Positions 18,183 to 26,545 of a stretch of DNA of 64,000 nt are shown one piece after another. The notes beneath the pieces are model-generated. The model made no database searches. It was not told the origin of the DNA and saw nothing but the letters and a program-made list of their open reading frames with translations. The stretch spans positions 186,001 to 250,000 of the forward strand of contig NZ_CP121197.1 of the NCBI RefSeq assembly GCF_029625215.1, written 5' to 3'. Positions within the stretch are counted from its first letter, which is position 1, and each line of letters opens with the position of its first letter. Position numbers and translations under genes: made by a program. The stretch comes from Aurantibacillus circumpalustris. GTDB taxonomy: Bacteria; Bacteroidota; Bacteroidia; B-17B0; Aurantibacillaceae.

Positions 18183-19364
18183 ATGGAAAAACCAAACCTC
18201 AACTCGCGAATTATTTCAATTGATTTTATGCGTGGTTTAGTTATCGCTATTATGGCGATTGATCATATTCGCGATCTTTTACATACAACAGCTTTAATCA
18301 ACGATCCACTTGATCTCAACACTTCTAGTCCGGCTCTTTTCATGACACGTTGGATAACACATATTTGCGCTCCCGTTTTTGTTTTTCTTGCAGGTACCTC
18401 AGCTTATCTTACTTTAATAAATCAAAACCATCTTGCCAAAACAAAACAGTTTTTGCGTAGCAGAGGTTTATTACTTATGTTTTTAGAAATTACAGTCGTT
18501 GGCTTTGGTGTTTGGTTTGATATTTATTTTCGAACTTTTTTGTTTCAAGTAATTTTTGCAATAGGCGCCGGCTTCCTTATTTTATCTTTTCTTTTAAAAA
18601 TTCACGCGAAGTATCTAGGTGTTCTAGGTGTGTGTATTCTTATTTTTCACAACCTCACACCTTTGGTGCATATTGATAAGGGAACAGCTCTTGGTTTTGT
18701 TTGGAGCCTGTTGTTTGATCGTGGATTTTTTAAACTTGGCGATGACCGCGCGTTAATGATTGGTTATGCCATTGTCCCTTGGCTAGGAATTTTATTATGT
18801 GGTTTTAGTTTCGGAAAGGTTTTTTCTCTAAGCAATGAAAAACGTTCCAGAATACTTGTGTTATTAGCACTTATAAGTCTCTTTACTTTTATTCTCCTAC
18901 GCAGTTTTAATTTATATGGAGATCAAAATCCATGGTCTGTACAATCAACATTTATCAATTCATTCTTCTCCTTTATTAATCTTACTAAATACCCGCCATC
19001 CTTATTATATGCATGCGCTACTTTATCTATTATGTTTTTTATTATGTGGTTGGCTGACAATAAAAACAATCGCTTTATGCGAATTTTTGTTGTTTACGGC
19101 AGAGTACCTATGTTTTTTTATATTCTGCATTGGTACATCATTCATATTTCTATGTTTGTGATGATTCGTATTCAAGGTGTTGAATGGAAAGATATGCCTT
19201 TTGGGATTATGCAATTTGGAAGACCTGATTCGGGTGTTGGATTGCATTTACCTTACATTTATATTTATTGGATTTGCTTGATAATTTTAATGTATCCTTT
19301 GTGTAATTGGTATGGAAATTACAAGGCCAAAAACAGACAAATCAGGTGGCTAAAATACTTCTAA
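18183..19364 (+). CDS. DUF1624 / heparan-alpha-glucosaminide acetyltransferase-like membrane protein
   Basis: A 393-residue polytopic membrane protein with about ten hydrophobic segments. The opening RIISIDFMRGLVIAIMAIDHIRDLLHTT is the signature of the DUF1624/HGSNAT (acyltransferase 3-like) family, with a conserved His in MAIDH. The stretch MTRWITHICAPVFVFLAGTSAYL is also typical. Relatives acetylate sugars across membranes using acetyl-CoA, but bacterial members are mostly uncharacterised, so the substrate is unknown. No operon partners. Confidence 0.82.
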   Translation: MEKPNLNSRIISIDFMRGLVIAIMAIDHIRDLLHTTALINDPLDLNTSSPALFMTRWITHICAPVFVFLAGTSAYLTLINQNHLAKTKQFLRSRGLLLMFLEITVVGFGVWFDIYFRTFLFQVIFAIGAGFLILSFLLKIHAKYLGVLGVCILIFHNLTPLVHIDKGTALGFVWSLLFDRGFFKLGDDRALMIGYAIVPWLGILLCGFSFGKVFSLSNEKRSRILVLLALISLFTFILLRSFNLYGDQNPWSVQSTFINSFFSFINLTKYPPSLLYACATLSIMFFIMWLADNKNNRFMRIFVVYGRVPMFFYILHWYIIHISMFVMIRIQGVEWKDMPFGIMQFGRPDSGVGLHLPYIYIYWICLIILMYPLCNWYGNYKAKNRQIRWLKYF

Positions 19365-19474
19365 AAATTCTCCTAAATCCATTTAATAATGCGGCTTACA
19401 GACTAAAAATTAAATCTAAAACAATTTAGCTAAAATTTTAGATTTTTGGAATTATTTATTGGCTATATTCGTCC

Positions 19475-19879
19475 ATGCAAGTGCTACAAGAAATAAAATT
19501 TAACCATTCAAAACTCCAATTATTGGATTCAAAATTAGTTCGAATTGAAATCTTTGGTGGTGCGCCAATTGGTGAAAAGGAGGCTAAAGAGATGAACAAC
19601 GCTGTAGGCGTTTTATCTAAAGGAAAAGAAATACTCGTTTTAATGTTGGCAGATGAAATAGCTCAATTTAGCAAAGAAGCCATGGCTTTTTCGGCAGGTG
19701 ATGAAGGTCTAATGTATACAATTGCAGATGCCATGGTAGTGAAATCAACCGCACAACGCATTACTGCGAATTTTTATTTAAAGATTAGCAAACCAAAAAA
19801 ACCAAGTAAGATTTTTAACTCTGAAAAAGATGCTATAAAGTGGCTTCGTGCAGTGGAAAGTAATTTAATTCCCGCTTAA
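19475..19879 (+). CDS. Hypothetical STAS/SpoIIAA-like protein
   Basis: A 134-residue soluble protein seen widely in Bacteroidota. The alternation of strands and helices (LQLLDSKLVRIEIFGGAPIGEKEAKEMNNAVGVLSKGKEILVLMLADE, then VVKSTAQRITANFYLKISKP and DAIKWLRAV) resembles STAS/SpoIIAA-type folds. The resemblance is structural intuition, not a motif match. Position before an XRE/S24 regulator (84 bp gap, same strand) may or may not be meaningful. Confidence 0.6.
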   Translation: MQVLQEIKFNHSKLQLLDSKLVRIEIFGGAPIGEKEAKEMNNAVGVLSKGKEILVLMLADEIAQFSKEAMAFSAGDEGLMYTIADAMVVKSTAQRITANFYLKISKPKKPSKIFNSEKDAIKWLRAVESNLIPA

Positions 19880-19924
19880 ATTGATTTTAAACACTCTTTT
19901 CTTCAAAAATACCACTTGCAAATA

Positions 19925-19961
19925 ACTATAATTAATAGTAATTTTAAACTATAAATTATAG
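19925..19961. promoter_or_regulatory. Possible autoregulatory operator pair before the XRE/S24 regulator
   Basis: Two related inverted repeats sit just before the ATG at 19964. ACTAT-N5-ATAGT is at 19925-19939, and CTATAAATTATAG at 19949-19961 is preceded by A, so both carry ACTATAA. Tandem half-palindromes directly upstream of an XRE gene are usual for autoregulation. The AT-richness makes chance matches likely. Confidence 0.3.
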
Positions 19962-19963
19962 CA

Positions 19964-20743
19964 ATGAGCAAAATATCCTCCAACATCCGTTTTTTACGTC
20001 AGCTAAAAGGCTTGTCACAAGAGCAATTAGCCGATGAATTACAAGTTACCCGTTCACGTATTGGCGGTTACGAAGAAGCGCGTAATGAACCGCCTATTGA
20101 TCTTCTTATACGGCTTTCGGAATATTTTCACATTGCCATTGATGCTCTTGTAAGAGGTGATCTTAAAAAAACAAATCTCGATGGTTTAATGAAAATTGGT
20201 AAAAACCGTATTTTATTTCCGATTCTTTTAGATCCGGATGGAAATAACATGGTAGAATTAATTCCACTAAAAGCTTCTGCTGGTTATGTGAGAGGTTATG
20301 CTGATCCCGAATACATTGAACGTTTACCTCAAATGCGATTACCTTTTTTACCAACTGGTAAACACCGTGCTTTTCCTATTAAAGGAGATAGTATGCCGCC
20401 TATAAAAGAAGGATCATTTGTTATCGGAAAATACTTAGAAAAATTTGATGAAGTTAAATTTGGTCAAACTTATATTGTTGTAACTAAAGAAGACGGCTTA
20501 ATGTATAAACGCATTATGTCATACAATAAAAAGGAAGCTGCTTTTGAATTACATTCTGATAACACCGCTTACCAACCGTTTAAAGTAAAAGCAGAAGATA
20601 TTTTAGAAATATGGGAATACACATGCAGTATTAACATGAATCAATATCAAAATGAAGAGCTAAATCTCGACAGTATTATGAATATGTTGCGCGGTTTAAA
20701 AGTAGAGTTGGCGGAAATTAAGAAAGAGAAAAAAATTAATTGA
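19964..20743 (+). CDS. XRE-family regulator with S24 (LexA/CI-type) peptidase domain
   Basis: A 259-residue protein. Residues 5-65 are an HTH_XRE domain (IRFLRQLKGLSQEQLADELQVTRSRIGGYEEARNEPPI). Residues about 105-225 are an S24 domain with the nucleophile in KGDSMPP and the general-base lysine in LMYKRIM. A short helical tail follows (about 232-259). Such proteins repress genes and either self-cleave or use the S24 fold to dimerise. I cannot point to a confident Ala-Gly/Cys-Gly cleavage site. No phage genes are nearby, so it is a chromosomal regulator rather than a prophage repressor. Confidence 0.85.
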   Translation: MSKISSNIRFLRQLKGLSQEQLADELQVTRSRIGGYEEARNEPPIDLLIRLSEYFHIAIDALVRGDLKKTNLDGLMKIGKNRILFPILLDPDGNNMVELIPLKASAGYVRGYADPEYIERLPQMRLPFLPTGKHRAFPIKGDSMPPIKEGSFVIGKYLEKFDEVKFGQTYIVVTKEDGLMYKRIMSYNKKEAAFELHSDNTAYQPFKVKAEDILEIWEYTCSINMNQYQNEELNLDSIMNMLRGLKVELAEIKKEKKIN

Positions 20744-20781
20744 TACTTTTTGAATCTAAAGCGAAGTTCTATATATAATTG

Positions 20782-20810
20782 AAAAAGCTATGCAGTATGC
20801 ATAGCTTTTT
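20782..20810. terminator. Bidirectional Rho-independent terminator
   Basis: A perfect 13-bp stem (AAAAAGCTATGCA and its complement) around GTA, with A- and T-tracts on both sides. It serves both the regulator ending at 20743 (+) and the dedA gene ending at 20834 (-). Confidence 0.88.
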
Positions 20811-20833
20811 ATTTTCTTAATTGATTACTAAAA

Positions 20834-21481
20834 TCAAGCAGGTTTTTTATCCAGTTTACTTTTTACTGCCGAAAATAAGATTGGAAGAACGGATACAAAA
20901 ATGATTCCTAATATCACTTTTTCAAAATTGTTCTTAATTACCGGAATACCGCCTAAATAATACCCTGCAAGAGAAAGAAGGCTTACCCATAAAATTCCGC
21001 CAAATAAACAGAAAGAAATGTATTTTGAGTAATTCATTTTACCTAAGCCAGCCGCAAAAGGAGCAAAGGTTCTTACAATGGGCACAAAACGAGCCATAAT
21101 AATTGTTTTACCGCCATGTTTTTCGTAGAAAGCATGTGTCTTATCAAGATACTCACGTTTAATAAAGCGTTCTAAAAATTTGATTTCAAAAACCTTTTCT
21201 CCAAAAAAACGTCCAACAAAATAATTTACATTATCACCAAGAATGGCGGAAATAATTAATAAAGGAATCAACAACCAAATATTCAAAATACCTGTACTGG
21301 CGGTTAGCATACCTGCTGCAAAAAGAAGAGAGTCGCCAGGTAAAAACGGAGTTGCTACCAAACCCGTTTCGCAAAATATAATTAGGCACAAAATAAAATA
21401 GGTAGTTGTTTGATAATTCTGCATTATTTCAGCAAGATGTTTATCTAAATGAAGAAAGAAATCGATGAACGTGTGTAACAT
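20834..21481 (-). CDS. DedA-family membrane protein
   Basis: A 215-residue DedA/SNARE-associated family protein (PF09335). Family marks are ETGLVATPFLPGDSLLFAAG (about 37-56), GDNVNYFVGRFFGEKVFE, FYEKHGGKTIIMARFVPIVRTFAPFAAGLGKM (the conserved R-x-x-P region) and a final hydrophobic helix. DedA proteins are flippases/transporters linked to membrane lipid recycling and proton-motive-force homeostasis. It ends the operon TPR protein-comA-rhodanese-dedA, with a terminator just beyond. Confidence 0.9.
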   Translation of the reverse strand: MLHTFIDFFLHLDKHLAEIMQNYQTTTYFILCLIIFCETGLVATPFLPGDSLLFAAGMLTASTGILNIWLLIPLLIISAILGDNVNYFVGRFFGEKVFEIKFLERFIKREYLDKTHAFYEKHGGKTIIMARFVPIVRTFAPFAAGLGKMNYSKYISFCLFGGILWVSLLSLAGYYLGGIPVIKNNFEKVILGIIFVSVLPILFSAVKSKLDKKPA

Positions 21482-21496
21482 AGTTTTTGTTTTATT

Positions 21497-21796
21497 TTAA
21501 ATTCCTACTTCGTCAATATAGGCAAGTATTCCACCTTTTAAATTATATAAATTAGTATAGCCTTGGCCTTCAAGTGCATTAATAACAGTTGCGCTGCGTT
21601 TACCACTGCGACAATGAATGACAACTTGTTTATCCTTTGAAATTTCACTCGCACGATCAAGTGCTTCACCCATAGGAATTAAGGTGCCATCAATGTTCAC
21701 TTCATCAAACTCATGTTCTTCACGAACATCAATCAATTGAAAATCGGTTTTATCGTCGATGAGTTTTTTTAATTCAGTAGCTGTAATTTCTTTCAT
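21497..21796 (-). CDS. Rhodanese-like domain protein
   Basis: A 99-residue single rhodanese domain. The loop VVIHCRSGKRSATVINAL carries the active-site Cys at about 71 in the CRSGKR form typical of sulfurtransferases (GlpE/PspE-like). LIDVREEHEFDEVNIDGTLIPMGE is the N-terminal signature. It transfers sulfane sulfur to a thiophilic acceptor. It lies 17 bp after comA, a sulfonate-forming enzyme, so a sulfur-supply link is possible but unproven. It is cytosolic, with no signal peptide. Confidence 0.88.
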   Translation of the reverse strand: MKEITATELKKLIDDKTDFQLIDVREEHEFDEVNIDGTLIPMGEALDRASEISKDKQVVIHCRSGKRSATVINALEGQGYTNLYNLKGGILAYIDEVGI

Positions 21797-21813
21797 GCTT
21801 TAAAATTTATAAT

Positions 21814-22605
21814 TTAAATAGGTTGTTTCATTTCTTCCGGTAAAAAGCTAAAAAAAGTATCTCCCCGCAATCCTAAGCGTAAAGTTTCAAGTGGTATAAC
21901 ATCATCAACGCCAATATTACCAAGGTTTACATCACATCCAAAAAGTTTTATAAAATAGGCTTGTTGACTTTTTTGTGGGGTTTCCCAAATAATATTTTCA
22001 ATTTTTACTTTGTTTACAATGCGATTAATAAGCATGTTATGTGCGCTACCGTTTTTGTGATAAATTCCCACTGTGCCACTTTCACGAGCTTCAGCTATTA
22101 CTTTAAAAGCGCCAGCTTCCAATTCGTTTAACATCATGTTAATCCAACGTGCCGGATGAATAATGACACCTTCTTCTTTGCTTCCTACCTCACTTAATAC
22201 TGTATAATTCTTTGCTAACGTTCTAATATATTCGCATTTCTTATCATGTTCCAATTCTATACTTCCATCACTCACTTCTGCACAATTCATTCCCAGATCT
22301 GCAATATATTTCAGATAGTCATCAAACTTATTTCGAACAACAAAGGCTTCAAACAAAGTTCCACCCACATACACCTGCATGCCAGCATCGCGGTATAGTT
22401 TGACTTTCTTCTTTACATCTTTAGTTATTAAGGACGTACCGAAACCTAATTTAATAAAGTCAACATAATCTGCCGACACGCTTAAAAAATCTTCAGCCTG
22501 CCTAAGACTAATACCTTTATCCATAACCATGGTTACACCATTTTTACGTGGTCTGATAGTGCGCTCAGGTAAATGCGACAGATTAAAATTATATTTATTT
22601 GCCAT
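21814..22605 (-). CDS. comA: Phosphosulfolactate synthase (ComA)
   Basis: A 263-residue TIM-barrel enzyme of the ComA family: sulfite plus phosphoenolpyruvate to (R)-phosphosulfolactate. Characteristic stretches are RKNGVTMVMDKGISLRQAEDF (about 19-39), DYVDFIKLGFGTSL, VGGTLFEAF, MNCAEVSDGSIEL and EARESGTVGIYHKNG. It starts 2 bp after the stop of the TPR gene and is followed by a rhodanese and a DedA gene. comB, the next enzyme, is at 12441-13151, so both steps to sulfolactate are encoded within 10 kb. Confidence 0.9.
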   Translation of the reverse strand: MANKYNFNLSHLPERTIRPRKNGVTMVMDKGISLRQAEDFLSVSADYVDFIKLGFGTSLITKDVKKKVKLYRDAGMQVYVGGTLFEAFVVRNKFDDYLKYIADLGMNCAEVSDGSIELEHDKKCEYIRTLAKNYTVLSEVGSKEEGVIIHPARWINMMLNELEAGAFKVIAEARESGTVGIYHKNGSAHNMLINRIVNKVKIENIIWETPQKSQQAYFIKLFGCDVNLGNIGVDDVIPLETLRLGLRGDTFFSFLPEEMKQPI

Positions 22606-22607
22606 AG

Positions 22608-24020
22608 TTATTTTTTAAAACCGGAGATTAAATTTAAAATTTCCTTATCGTTTTTTAAAACGGGTGCGTATTCAAAAATTTCATCGTGTTTAGAGTAGTC
22701 CATATCCATAGCTCTCGTCAATACGTCCAAGGATTCTTTACGACGATTCTTTTCCAACAATATTATTCCCAAACGGTAATAAAGTTCTGCAACATCCGGA
22801 AATTTTTTAATGCCCTCATTTAAATTTTTAATTGCGTCGTCAATATACCCATTCTGATGCAAAAGTTTAGCATAATCTAGCCATACATCAAAATCAGGAT
22901 ACTCTAGCTCTATTACGCGTTGATAAGCCATAGCTGCTTCTTCTATGAATCCAAGTTTTTCCTGCAATTCTGCAAAAACATACCAATACTCAGGTTCGTT
23001 GGGATTTATTTCAATGGCTTTTTTAATGTAATGTACACCTTCGGTTAAACGATTCATAGCGTCTAACACAACGCCAATTCCCAACCAGGCGTCTGCATTC
23101 GCTGGATCTAATTTCACACATTTGTTATAGTTCACAAGCGACTCTTCAAAACGATCAAGGTTCTCGTAACATTCGCCTATGTAATAATAAGTCGTTGGTT
23201 CTTGTTCTTCGTATTTAAAGGTTTCTTTATAAACTTCTATGGCCGCTTCAAATTTATTTAACTGAGCTAAAGAGTTAGCTTTATTAAAATAGGCAGAACT
23301 AAATTGTTCGTTAATGGCAATGGCATAATCATAGGCTTCAATTGCTTTTTCAAACAAACCAATGCGTCCATAACCCAAACCTAAGTTAAACCAAGCAAAA
23401 TAACTGTATGGGTGGTTATCAATATACTGTCCAAAGAACGCGATAGCCTCATCTGATTTTCCGGTAAGATCAAAACAAAGAGAAAGTTCGTTTAAGGCAA
23501 CTTCATTTTTAGGATTTAATTTAATTGCTTTTTTAAGATAATACAAAGCGTCATCGGCTTTATCGTCATTTAAAAACTCAACACCTAAAGCCACGTATAC
23601 CTCATCTTTTTGTTCAGCAAGTGGAATAGCGTTTTTAAAATTTTCGATTGCTTGCTCGCCAAGACCCATTTGGCTGTAAATAAACCCGCGTGCCATATAA
23701 AGTTCGAAGTTGCTGCGCTCAATTTGTTCTACTTCGTTGAGAATAGCAAGCGCTTCATATGTGTAATGCTGACTTGAAAGATATTGGGCATAGCGTATTT
23801 TAATAATGGAAGAAAACGGATAGCGTTCTAAACCATAGTCTATGGCTTTTTTAGCCAGCTCATAATTTAACCATTGAAGATAATAATCAATTATTTCTTC
23901 AATATCATCCGCATCAAAAAAATGAACCTGACCAGTAGCCAGCATATCTTCGAAAAGCCTTAAGTTCTCTTCAAATTCCTTATCATTCAATCCATCAGCA
24001 TCGTCGTCAAACTCACTCAT
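22608..24020 (-). CDS. Tetratricopeptide repeat protein
   Basis: A 470-residue soluble protein made almost wholly of TPRs, about eleven to twelve 34-residue units. Examples are ALYYLKKAIKLNPKNEVAL, FAWFNLGLGYGRIGLFEKAI and ADAWLGIGVVLDAMNRLTEG. The N-terminus is acidic (MSEFDDDADGLNDKEFEENL). It is likely a scaffold for protein interactions in the cytosol. It is the first gene of the operon with comA 2 bp downstream, so it may be tied to that pathway, although this TPR type is also common beside unrelated genes in Bacteroidota. Confidence 0.85.
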   Translation of the reverse strand: MSEFDDDADGLNDKEFEENLRLFEDMLATGQVHFFDADDIEEIIDYYLQWLNYELAKKAIDYGLERYPFSSIIKIRYAQYLSSQHYTYEALAILNEVEQIERSNFELYMARGFIYSQMGLGEQAIENFKNAIPLAEQKDEVYVALGVEFLNDDKADDALYYLKKAIKLNPKNEVALNELSLCFDLTGKSDEAIAFFGQYIDNHPYSYFAWFNLGLGYGRIGLFEKAIEAYDYAIAINEQFSSAYFNKANSLAQLNKFEAAIEVYKETFKYEEQEPTTYYYIGECYENLDRFEESLVNYNKCVKLDPANADAWLGIGVVLDAMNRLTEGVHYIKKAIEINPNEPEYWYVFAELQEKLGFIEEAAMAYQRVIELEYPDFDVWLDYAKLLHQNGYIDDAIKNLNEGIKKFPDVAELYYRLGIILLEKNRRKESLDVLTRAMDMDYSKHDEIFEYAPVLKNDKEILNLISGFKK

Positions 24021-24097
24021 ACCTATAAATACTAATTCTTAAAATTACGCCAATAATTTCAGAAAAAAGGGTTGATTTTATTAAACTTTTTTATAAC

Positions 24098-24130
24098 AAA
24101 AAAGCCCGTTTTTTAACAAAACAGGCTTTA
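24098..24130 (-). terminator. Terminator after the acyl-CoA dehydrogenase gene
   Basis: AAAGCCcGTTTT pairs with AAAACaGGCTTT around TTAAC, with flanking A- and T-runs. It lies 28 bp past the acd stop on the minus strand and separates acd from the TPR-comA operon. Confidence 0.8.
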
Positions 24131-24157
24131 CTTAGAAATAAAAATATATTCTAAACT

Positions 24158-25297
24158 TTAAGCTAAAACCGAACGTGAAATCACTATACGCTGAACCTCA
24201 CTCGTTCCTTCATAAATCTGTGTAATCTTAGCATCGCGCATTAAACGCTCGACGTGATATTCTTTTACATAGCCGTAACCACCGTGAATTTGAACTGCTT
24301 CTGTAGTTACCCACATAGCTGTTTCGCTAGCAAAAACTTTTGCCATGGCGCTTTCTTTATCCAATGGTAAATGCTGGTCTTTTAACCAAGCTGAACGGAA
24401 AATTAATAAACGAGAGGCTTCAATTTTAGTAGCCATATCGGCCAATTTAAATTGAATAGCTTGGTGTTGACTAATTTCTTTACCAAACGCTTTACGCTCT
24501 TTTGAATAAGCCAATGCTAATTCGTAAGCACCACTAGCAATTCCTAAAGCTTGAGAGGCAATACCAATACGGCCACCACTTAAGGTTTTCATGGCAAATT
24601 TAAAGCCAAATCCATCTTCACCAATACGATTTGCTTTCGGAACTTTTACGTTATCAAACATTAAAGAGTGCGTATCGCTTGCACGGATACCCATTTTATT
24701 TTCCTTTGGCCCCACTGTAAAACCAGGCATTCCCTTTTCTACAATAAGAGCGTTGATTCCACGGTGACCAGCTTCTACATTCGTTTGCGCAATAACTAAA
24801 TATGTAGACGCACTATTTCCATTAGTAATCCAGTTTTTTGTCCCGTTTAATAGATAATGGTCCCCCATATCTTTCGCGGTAGTTCTTTGAGAAGTAGCGT
24901 CACTTCCAGCCTCCGGCTCACTCAAACAAAAGGCTCCGATTTTTTCTCCTTTAGCTAAAGGCACTAAATATTTTTGTTTTTGTTCTTCGTTACCAAACGT
25001 TTCTAGTCCCCAGCAAACTAAAGAATTGTTTACACTCATTACCACACTACATGAGGCGTCTACTTTTGAAATTTCTTCCATCGCTAACACATAAGAAACA
25101 GCATCCATGCCACCTCCACCGTATTTAGGATCTACCATCATACCCATAAATCCTAACTCGCCCATTTTTTTAATTTGTTCTGTAGGAAATTTTTGGTGTT
25201 CATCCCGCTCAATCACTCCGGGCTTTAATTCATTCTGAGCGAACTCGCGCGCCGCTTTTTGAATCATTAAATGTTCTTCAGATAAATCGAAATGCAT
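24158..25297 (-). CDS. Acyl-CoA dehydrogenase (short-chain/butyryl type)
   Basis: A 379-residue FAD-dependent acyl-CoA dehydrogenase of standard length. The three-domain order is visible: N-terminal helices (DLSEEHLMIQKAAREFAQ), beta domain with FCLSEPEAGSDATSQRTTA and NWITNG, and a C-terminal helical domain with RKAFGKEISQHQAIQFKLADM and the catalytic Glu in QIYEGTSEVQRIVISR. It introduces a 2,3-double bond into short-chain acyl-CoAs, passing electrons to ETF. With icmF in the same window it could serve butyryl/isobutyryl-CoA oxidation; chain length is not certain. The promoter carries a palindromic operator candidate. Confidence 0.9.
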   Translation of the reverse strand: MHFDLSEEHLMIQKAAREFAQNELKPGVIERDEHQKFPTEQIKKMGELGFMGMMVDPKYGGGGMDAVSYVLAMEEISKVDASCSVVMSVNNSLVCWGLETFGNEEQKQKYLVPLAKGEKIGAFCLSEPEAGSDATSQRTTAKDMGDHYLLNGTKNWITNGNSASTYLVIAQTNVEAGHRGINALIVEKGMPGFTVGPKENKMGIRASDTHSLMFDNVKVPKANRIGEDGFGFKFAMKTLSGGRIGIASQALGIASGAYELALAYSKERKAFGKEISQHQAIQFKLADMATKIEASRLLIFRSAWLKDQHLPLDKESAMAKVFASETAMWVTTEAVQIHGGYGYVKEYHVERLMRDAKITQIYEGTSEVQRIVISRSVLA

Positions 25298-25339
25298 AGG
25301 GATTATTTTTATGGTTTATACTATTTTTTTGTAACCTTG

Positions 25340-25391
25340 CAAATATAATGGTATAGTACCATTGCTGCAATTAAAAGAATAATTTATTTTG
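25340..25391. promoter_or_regulatory. Overlapping divergent promoters and palindromic operator between acd and anmK
   Basis: Minus strand (acd): TTG, 20-bp spacer, perfect TATATTTG at 25347-25340. Plus strand (anmK): TTG at 25362-25364, 20-bp spacer, TATTTTG at 25385-25391. A 17-bp palindrome AATGGTATAGTACCATT (7-3-7) at 25347-25363 fills the spacer of the acd promoter and touches the -33 box of the anmK promoter. A repressor bound there would block acd and could affect both genes. TetR-type acyl-CoA-responsive repressors bind sites of this size, but the regulator is not identified. Confidence 0.55.
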
Positions 25392-25409
25392 CCAAATACC
25401 GGGAATAAA

Positions 25410-26456
25410 ATGATTGTTTTAGGCTTAATGAGCGGAACCTCACTAGATGGTTTAGATCTTGCCTTTTGTTCGTTTGATAAGTCAGATGAGACATATTCCT
25501 ATAAAATACTTGACGCCAAAACAGTAAACTATACTTCTATTTGGAAAGAACGATTAATCGCCGTTAAAGACGCAAGCGCAGAAGACTATTTTCGTTTGCA
25601 TGTTTTGTACGGAAAATTTCTCGCTGAAGAAGTAAATGTTTTCAGCAAGGCTTCCGGCATTAAAGCTGATATCATAGCATCTCACGGACACACCATTTTT
25701 CACCAACCAAATTCTGGTTTCTCTACTCAAATAGGTTGCGGGGCAACAATAGCCGCTGAAACACAAATTACAACTGTTTGCGATTTTAGAAGTCTGGACG
25801 TTGCTTTGGGTGGGCAAGGTGCGCCACTGGTGCCAATTGGTGATAAACTTTTGTTTGGAGAGTATGCTGCTTGTTTAAATATTGGCGGCATTGCAAATAT
25901 TTCATTTGATGAAAAAGGAAAACGTATTGCTTATGACGTTTGCGAAGCGAATATGTTATTAAATCTTTTAGCTGAACGTTCAGGTAAGGCATTTGACAAA
26001 GGCGGAGAAATGGCTAGAGCTGGAAAAATTAATACGGAGCTCTTACAAAAATTAAACAGCTTAAGTTATTATTCTGAAAAAGGCGCTAAATCAATAGGTA
26101 GAGAATGGTTTGAGCAACATATTGAAATTCTGTTAGACAAAAACATTAATGTAAATGATTTATTAGCGACCGGTACCGAGCACATTGCAGAAATAATAGC
26201 ACAAGAATTAAATAAACATTATTTAAAAAACATTCTTATTACCGGTGGTGGTGCGTTTAATACTTTTTTAATTGAAAAAATAATTTCTAAAACATCTTGC
26301 GAAATTATTCTACCAGAAGAAGAAGTCATTAATTATAAAGAAGCTTTGATCTTTGCTTTTCTTGGTTATCTGCGTGTTCTTAACAAAACAAATACTCACA
26401 AATCAGTAACAGGCGCCACTAAGGATAGCATTGCCGGTGCGGTGTATCTTCCATAA
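25410..26456 (+). CDS. anmK: Anhydro-N-acetylmuramic acid kinase
   Basis: About 348 residues. The N-terminal phosphate loop LGLMSGTSLDGLDLAF, HGHTIFHQP, ALGGQGAPLVPIGD and ITGGGAFNTFLIEKI mark the AnmK family (ASKHA fold). It phosphorylates and opens 1,6-anhydro-MurNAc to MurNAc-6-phosphate in cell-wall recycling; MurQ would act next but is not in the window. I start at the ATG at 25410 because transcription from the predicted promoter begins near 25397, after the in-frame TTG at 25389. Confidence 0.92.
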   Translation: MIVLGLMSGTSLDGLDLAFCSFDKSDETYSYKILDAKTVNYTSIWKERLIAVKDASAEDYFRLHVLYGKFLAEEVNVFSKASGIKADIIASHGHTIFHQPNSGFSTQIGCGATIAAETQITTVCDFRSLDVALGGQGAPLVPIGDKLLFGEYAACLNIGGIANISFDEKGKRIAYDVCEANMLLNLLAERSGKAFDKGGEMARAGKINTELLQKLNSLSYYSEKGAKSIGREWFEQHIEILLDKNINVNDLLATGTEHIAEIIAQELNKHYLKNILITGGGAFNTFLIEKIISKTSCEIILPEEEVINYKEALIFAFLGYLRVLNKTNTHKSVTGATKDSIAGAVYLP

Positions 26457-26545
26457 ATATAAATTTTCTGAACCAAGCTGGCATTATTTTTTTTTGCCAT
26501 GTGCGTTTATTTTCTATCTTAGATTAAATTTTAAACCCAACAAGC

